Both the position numbers and the translations under genes were made by a program. The notes under the pieces were generated by a model. It saw only the letters and a list, made by a program, of their open reading frames with translations, did not search any database and had not been told where the DNA came from. Below are positions 23,101-23,112 of a stretch of 23,112 bases of DNA, piece by piece. Location: the NCBI GenBank assembly GCA_045536015.1, contig JAZSMS010000088.1, positions 1-23,112 on the forward strand, read 5' to 3'. Positions within the stretch are counted from its first letter, which is position 1. The number at the start of each line of letters is the position of its first letter. Source of the stretch: JAZSMS01 sp045536015. GTDB taxonomy: Bacteria > Bacillota > Clostridia > Christensenellales > QALW01.

Positions 23101-23112
23101 CAACCCCCTATC

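Larger units (their letters stand above)
22781..23112. other. Non-coding inverted-repeat-rich region upstream of uvrB (continues past window edge?)
   Basis: No convincing gene; the one short minus-strand frame (22754-22942) has no ribosome site and overlaps the repeats. Besides the 26-base arms listed separately it contains several hairpins: AGGGGG (22795-22800) with CCCCCT (22813-22818 or 23104-23109); TTAAGGC (22896-22902) with GCCTTAA (22908-22914); and a bipartite stem of AAAGTCC (23001-23007) with GGGCTTT (23034-23040) plus TGGTAATAT (23010-23018) with ATATTACCA (23024-23032). CAGTTAAAA (23045-23053) can pair with TTTTTAAACTG (23067-23077). It could be a small mobile element, an interspersed repeat or a structured RNA. 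Confidence 0.6.

Noticed and set aside
1..23112. tRNA, rRNA, insertion sequence transposase, prophage, CRISPR array, or defence genes
   Set aside because: Both strands were read for these and none was recognised; all long frames are explained by the genes listed.

Overview
The window looks like chromosome from a low-GC Gram-positive anaerobe of the Clostridia, probably an uncultured gut or rumen lineage. Supporting signs are strong AAGGAGG-type ribosome sites, TTG start codons, lipoprotein signals, a cohesin/dockerin pair, a COG2509 flavoprotein, and a uvrBA operon with a Bacillus-type SOS-box candidate. This placement is inference from gene content; no rRNA or tRNA gene is present to fix it.

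Layout. 1-1850 (minus strand): nagA followed by a ROK-type sugar-kinase-like gene that runs off the left edge, an amino-sugar operon. 1947-4097 (minus): a two-domain amidohydrolase and a small zinc-ribbon membrane protein. 4185-7272 (plus): a COG2509 FAD protein and a MATE transporter. 7282-8791 (minus): a uracil permease with a short, possibly structured leader. 8822-11640 (plus): a TtcA-type tRNA thiolase overlapped by a PHP-domain gene, then a separately promoted, divergent mannitol-dehydrogenase-like protein.

11649-17937 is a block of four exported proteins with Pro/Thr/Ser-rich linkers. They are an L,D-transpeptidase lipoprotein (minus), an SH3/glucosaminidase/cadherin-like/dockerin wall hydrolase, a membrane-anchored protein with a cohesin-like domain directly downstream in the same operon, and an SGNH-hydrolase-like lipoprotein. 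The most interesting hypothesis is that the dockerin of the wall hydrolase docks on the neighbouring membrane-anchored cohesin-like protein, making a two-gene cohesin-dockerin system for wall remodelling rather than cellulose degradation.

17936-22778 (minus) is the uvrB-uvrA excision-repair operon with an SOS-box-like palindrome just upstream of its -35. The last 330 bases have no convincing gene but are rich in inverted repeats, including a 26-base pair of arms 222 bases apart. Transcription signals are unusually readable: most genes have a recognisable promoter, eight of ten candidates carry an extended -10 (TGn), and units end in strong hairpins, often shared by convergent genes.
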